This document shows, piece by piece, positions 18,985 through 21,561 of a DNA stretch of 21,561 bases; the first letter of the stretch is position 1, and each line of letters opens with the position of its first letter. The notes beneath the pieces are model-generated. The model was not told where the DNA came from, made no database searches, and saw only the letters and a program-made list of their open reading frames with translations. Source of the DNA: Chara braunii (Eukaryota > Streptophyta > Charophyceae > Charales > Characeae); NCBI GenBank assembly GCA_003427395.1, contig BFEA01000273.1:899941-921501 (forward strand). Direction: 5' to 3'. A program made the position numbers and the translations under genes.

Positions 18985-19190
18985 TAAACCACCAGTACTT
19001 GGCCCAGCTATCGTTGCTGAGCCTGGAATCCCCCTGCGCGCCAATTTTTGCCGAAGCGCCAGGGTGCCGTTTCAATTTTTTTTGGCTGGTGCTTCCAGCC
19101 ATTGAGGTCCGGTACCCCGAAGCTTGAACTTTGCGTAGCATTAACAGCAACGGCCCGCGGCCGATGTATCGGCCAAGTACTGGTGGTTTA
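18985..19190. repeat. 19-base perfect inverted repeat with 168-base loop
   Basis: TAAACCACCAGTACTTGGC at 18985-19003 is the exact reverse complement of GCCAAGTACTGGTGGTTTA at 19172-19190. Partial pairing may continue inwards, since CGTTGCTG recurs in the expected orientation near each inner side, interrupted by the near-palindrome GGCCGATGTATCGGCC at about 19159-19174. The RNA or single strand could form a long hairpin. Confidence 0.93.
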
Positions 19191-19546
19191 CGGAGAGGAG
19201 GGGAACAAAGATCTCCTCACTTTTTCAGGTAATACATGTAAAATACTGACCATTTGATCACGAGTACTGCACGGCAGGATTTGGGTCACTCAACTGCCCC
19301 ACAAACTCGTTTCTATCCTATCCCGTTGCTAGTGGAACCTCGCCCCTGGCATAGTGGCTGACAGCGACACCCGTTTGGACTGTAAAAGATCTCCTTATTA
19401 AACCACCACTGCCTCCAACCCTGATTTTCACTGCATGTCGAATTTTGCCGAGCCTGGGTTCTTGTGGTACTCTTCCAAAAAAATGAAAAAAAAAAATCAC
19501 AGGCAGACTTTCATAAAAGAACGAGCTCCCGAATTGAACAGAAAAC

Positions 19547-19655
19547 AGAACAAGCACGGAGTTGCAGCGACATGGTCACATGCACATGGGGGGGGAAAAA
19601 AAAAGAACAAGCACAGAGTTGCAGCAACGTGCTCACATCCACATTGGAAAAAAAA
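19547..19655 (+). repeat. Two tandem copies of a ~57-base unit
   Basis: AGAACAAGCAC begins at 19547 and 19604. Both copies continue with GAGTTGCAGC, then CTCACAT or GTCACAT, and end in a run of A. The copies differ by several bases, including a run of eight G in the first. Confidence 0.92.
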
Positions 19656-20009
19656 AGTGAAAAAACAACCCCCCTTTGGACGTGATAACAGGTGGATATG
19701 TGCCCCAAAGTAGTAGTGTGAGTATTCCCTCAATGAGGGAACAAAAATTGAAACTGAACTTAAAGCAGATTCATACGTTCTGCAAAGTAGTAGCATGGGT
19801 AGGCCCTCCTCAACATAACTGCCAGGAACCCGTGAACAGCGCCCTGCCTCGCTGGCAGGGCACCAAAAGGAAACAAAACAAGGAAAACAAAAAGAAAAAC
19901 AAAACGACAAAAATGTGAAACTGGACACAATAGCTGTTTCCGTGGGAGTTTTGGTGTGAGCACAACTCTTTCGCGGCCATCCCCCCGACATTTTGCCTTA
20001 TGTTGCAGT

Positions 20010-20360
20010 CTCCTTTTTTCTTATTTTTTTGGTTTTCAAACGGGCCCGTAGGGCCCAAACTTTTTCCTTTGGCCAAGCCTTGTCCACACCCCCGAAAAAT
20101 GCGGTGTGACATATATTTAAAAGGGCCTTTACCCGATATAGGCCTCAGGCCTTGTAAAATAAAGCAGCACGGGCCTTGAAATGAAACGGTATTCCCCAGT
20201 TCGAAGTAGCTGATGTAGGTCCCAGGGCTCGATCCCTAGTTCCCCAACTTACCTGTGTACAATACCTGTGTAATTGTAGGACTTGAACCTGTGACCTGTA
20301 GGATAGCCACTTGCAGGTAGGTCATCGTANGCACCAGAGAAGTAAGGGATTCGAACCACA
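20010..20360 (-). repeat. Possible SINE-like block with three Pol III B-box matches
   Basis: On the minus strand GGTTCGAATCC (20347-20357), GGTTCAAGTCC (20279-20289) and GGGATCGAGCCC (20225-20236) each match the Pol III B-box consensus GWTCRANNC. The first two are each preceded by CCTACAGGTC, so they are diverged copies of one unit about 68 bases apart. A T-rich stretch on the plus strand at 20010-20038 would be an A-rich tail on the minus strand. The T-arm stems are poorly paired and no clear A box was found, so these are not functional tRNA genes. Runs of T inside the unit argue against efficient transcription. An ambiguous base is at 20330. Confidence 0.45.
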
Positions 20361-20503
20361 GACCTGTAGGGCCAAAAATCGGAGTAGGGTCCAGAGGTCT
20401 TCTAGAAGGTCGACCAGTGGGCAAGTGGTGTAGCTAAGTCTACTTGCGCCGTAGGACTGTGACATCTGTCGAAGTCAACTGGTAGGACCTCAGTAGGACT
20501 GCA

Positions 20504-20536
20504 GTGAGTCGTAGGTGAGTCGTAGGTGAGTCGTAG
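20504..20536 (+). repeat. Three perfect copies of an 11-base unit
   Basis: GTGAGTCGTAG is repeated three times without change. Related GTAGGACT words occur just before, so the region is locally repetitive. Confidence 0.97.
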
Positions 20537-20609
20537 TGCAGTCGAGGAAGTGTCCAGAAAGTCCCTGTCCGGTCCAGCAAGTACCATAAGGGGCTAAGGG
20601 TACCGGGGC

Positions 20610-20690
20610 CAGAGAATACAGGCCAAATCGGAGCTGCGCAGAAGTATAAATCAAGAGGCTGCGTCCAGCCATTCATTCATTCCTGCGGAA
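20610..20690 (+). promoter_or_regulatory. TATA-box promoter-like segment 1
   Basis: GAAGTATAAATCAAGAGG has TATAAA at 20645-20650, followed about 20 bases later by CCAGCCATTCATTCATTCCT. The same architecture with close sequence similarity recurs at 21534. It looks like a Pol II core promoter, probably of an LTR-type element, but no transcribed gene is evident. Confidence 0.5.
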
Positions 20691-21241
20691 GCTCTGCGGA
20701 AGCGCTGCTCAGGCGTCTTGTGCAAGGGAGGTCTGCAGATGGCCTGAAGACGAAGTGGGCAGCAGTTAGTGTTACGCTAGTTAGCTGTTAGTGGCCACGC
20801 GCCATAGCCATAGACAGTTAGTGAGTGTGTATGTGTGTGTGCAGTGGTTGGCGTGCATGGTATCCAGGGTGATCCGGAGTCGAGTTGCNTGTGAACTCTG
20901 AGTCGAACGTGTAAGTGTGGGCGCCCAGCGCCATAGTCAACTGAAGTAAACTTGGATTTGAGTTGAGTTGCAAGCTATCATATCTCCGAGTTTGAGTTGG
21001 GTGCACAGCGCCAAGTTAATCTCATCTGTTGCATGCATGTTTGAGTGTGAATTTGCAAGACTGATTTCAGAAAAAGTAAAGCATTGTGAAAAGGTATCTC
21101 GCCAGAGCTCAGAAACGTGAAAGCAGGTCAAAGGTCAAGTTCTCTGTCAACAGGCATATCTAAAGCTAAGGCAAAGGGCATTGTCAAAAGACTTACCTGT
21201 TCACCAGGAGATGTGTATGTCATGTCTGTTTGGGTAAGAGT
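20691..21241. other. No recognisable gene between the two promoter-like segments
   Basis: A GT-rich stretch (about 20822-20843) is followed by GTGCA then TGGTATCCAGGG at about 20856, which partly resembles a primer-binding site, and by an ambiguous base at 20889. Frames are short and unrecognised. Confidence 0.5.
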
Positions 21242-21344
21242 GTGTCTGTACGTGCAGGCAGTGTACCTGTTCGTGCAAAGTAAAGTGTCTGTTCAAGCAG
21301 TAAATGTGTCTGTTCGTTGAGAGTTGTGCCTGTCCGAAAATAAA
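21242..21344 (+). repeat. Degenerate 20-24-base array ending in AATAAA
   Basis: Five units start with GTGTCTGTACGTG, GTGTACCTGTTCGTG, GTGTCTGTTCAAG, GTGTCTGTTCGTTG and GTGCCTGTCCG, at about 21242, 21261, 21285, 21306 and 21326. The last runs into AATAAA at 21339-21344, a possible polyadenylation signal. Confidence 0.75.
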
Positions 21345-21494
21345 GTCAATAGGCACAGTCCCAGTTCTGGTCTAAGTCTAGGGGTCAGTCCAGATCCAGA
21401 CCTTCAAGTCCAAATTCAGGCCGGGAGGCCTCAGCAGCAGTTGAACTTCATTGGGACTCTACTGGGACACATGCAATGCGGGGTCTGGGACAAA

Positions 21495-21561
21495 AGGAAG
21501 GCTGGTTTGAGCCAATGCAGACCCAGCAAGGAGTATAAAAGAGGCAGCCAGCCTCATTCCT
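21495..21561 (+). promoter_or_regulatory. TATA-box promoter-like segment 2, cut by window edge
   Basis: GGAGTATAAAAGAGGCAGCC has TATAAAA at 21534-21540, followed by CAGCCTCATTCCT. Allowing three short gaps it matches segment 1 from GTATAAA to CATTCCT almost throughout. A purine-rich stretch, GGGACAAAAGGAAGG, lies just upstream at about 21487-21501. A second LTR copy could start here, but the window ends too soon to tell. Confidence 0.5.

Larger units (their letters stand above)
18237..20008. other. No gene; A-rich tracts and small repeats
   Basis: I see no recognisable coding sequence. A minus-strand frame at 18592-19044 is open for 150 residues, with some Cys/His near its middle, but matches no family I know. 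Several A-rich tracts lie on the plus strand (about 18449-18477, 18610-18650, 19478-19498, 19592-19606, 19646-19666 and 19866-19915), as left by poly(A) tails of retroposed sequence or by simple expansion. An inverted repeat and a 57-base tandem repeat are listed separately. Confidence 0.6.

Noticed and set aside
18592-19044. A 150-residue minus-strand frame with Cys and His residues
   Set aside because: The Cys/His spacing fits no zinc-binding family I know, the end is low-complexity Phe/Leu, and the frame overlaps an inverted-repeat arm. Treated as chance.
20225-20357. tRNA genes
   Set aside because: The T-loop motifs match, but the T-stems mispair and no acceptor, D-arm or anticodon structure is visible. 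Kept only as a SINE-like candidate.

Overview
The window is repeat-rich nuclear DNA, most likely from a green plant or streptophyte alga. The strongest clue is a 12-base primer-binding site complementary to the 3' end of initiator-Met tRNA, next to a long terminal repeat, as is common in plant LTR retrotransposons. Long CT, CA, A and T tracts and the lack of any compact operon argue against a prokaryote. I cannot name the species; a large charophyte-type genome is only a guess. No intact host gene, rRNA, functional tRNA or CRISPR array was found.

Layout: (1) 1-4766, minus strand: element A, a decayed Ty3/gypsy element in the order gag, protease, reverse transcriptase, RNase H, integrase, cut by the left window edge. 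(2) 4767-8988: no recognisable genes; a 69-base CT tract, a degenerate ~20-base array, an inverted-repeat structure beside a 3 x 49-base array, a CT/CA microsatellite and a very GC-rich island. (3) 8989-18236, minus strand: element B, a second Ty3/gypsy element with 5' LTR, primer-binding site, leader, gag with a CCHC knuckle, protease, RT, RNase H, integrase, a broken chromodomain, a polypurine tract and a 3' LTR missing its last bases. It is a chromovirus-like element, dead by frameshifts, stops and small deletions. (4) 18237-20008: A-rich tracts, an inverted repeat and a tandem repeat, without genes. (5) 20009-21561: a block with three Pol III B-box matches and two related TATA-box promoter segments 889 bases apart, perhaps ends of a small LTR element.

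Two points govern interpretation. First, 10052-10089 is a perfect 38-base head-to-head pair of the Tn5/Nextera mosaic end. This is the mate-pair junction adapter, a laboratory sequence left in the assembly, so the join between the 3' LTR side and the rest of element B is not trustworthy. Second, local tandem duplication recurs at nearly every scale, including inside gag, the protease and the LTR.

The genes belong to two retrotransposons. In such elements Gag forms the particle, the protease matures Gag-Pol, RT/RNase H copies the RNA from the tRNA primer and integrase inserts the DNA. Neither copy here could do this alone. I did not find a convincing new biological system; the best leads are the B-box cluster, the paired promoter segments and the in-frame gag duplication.
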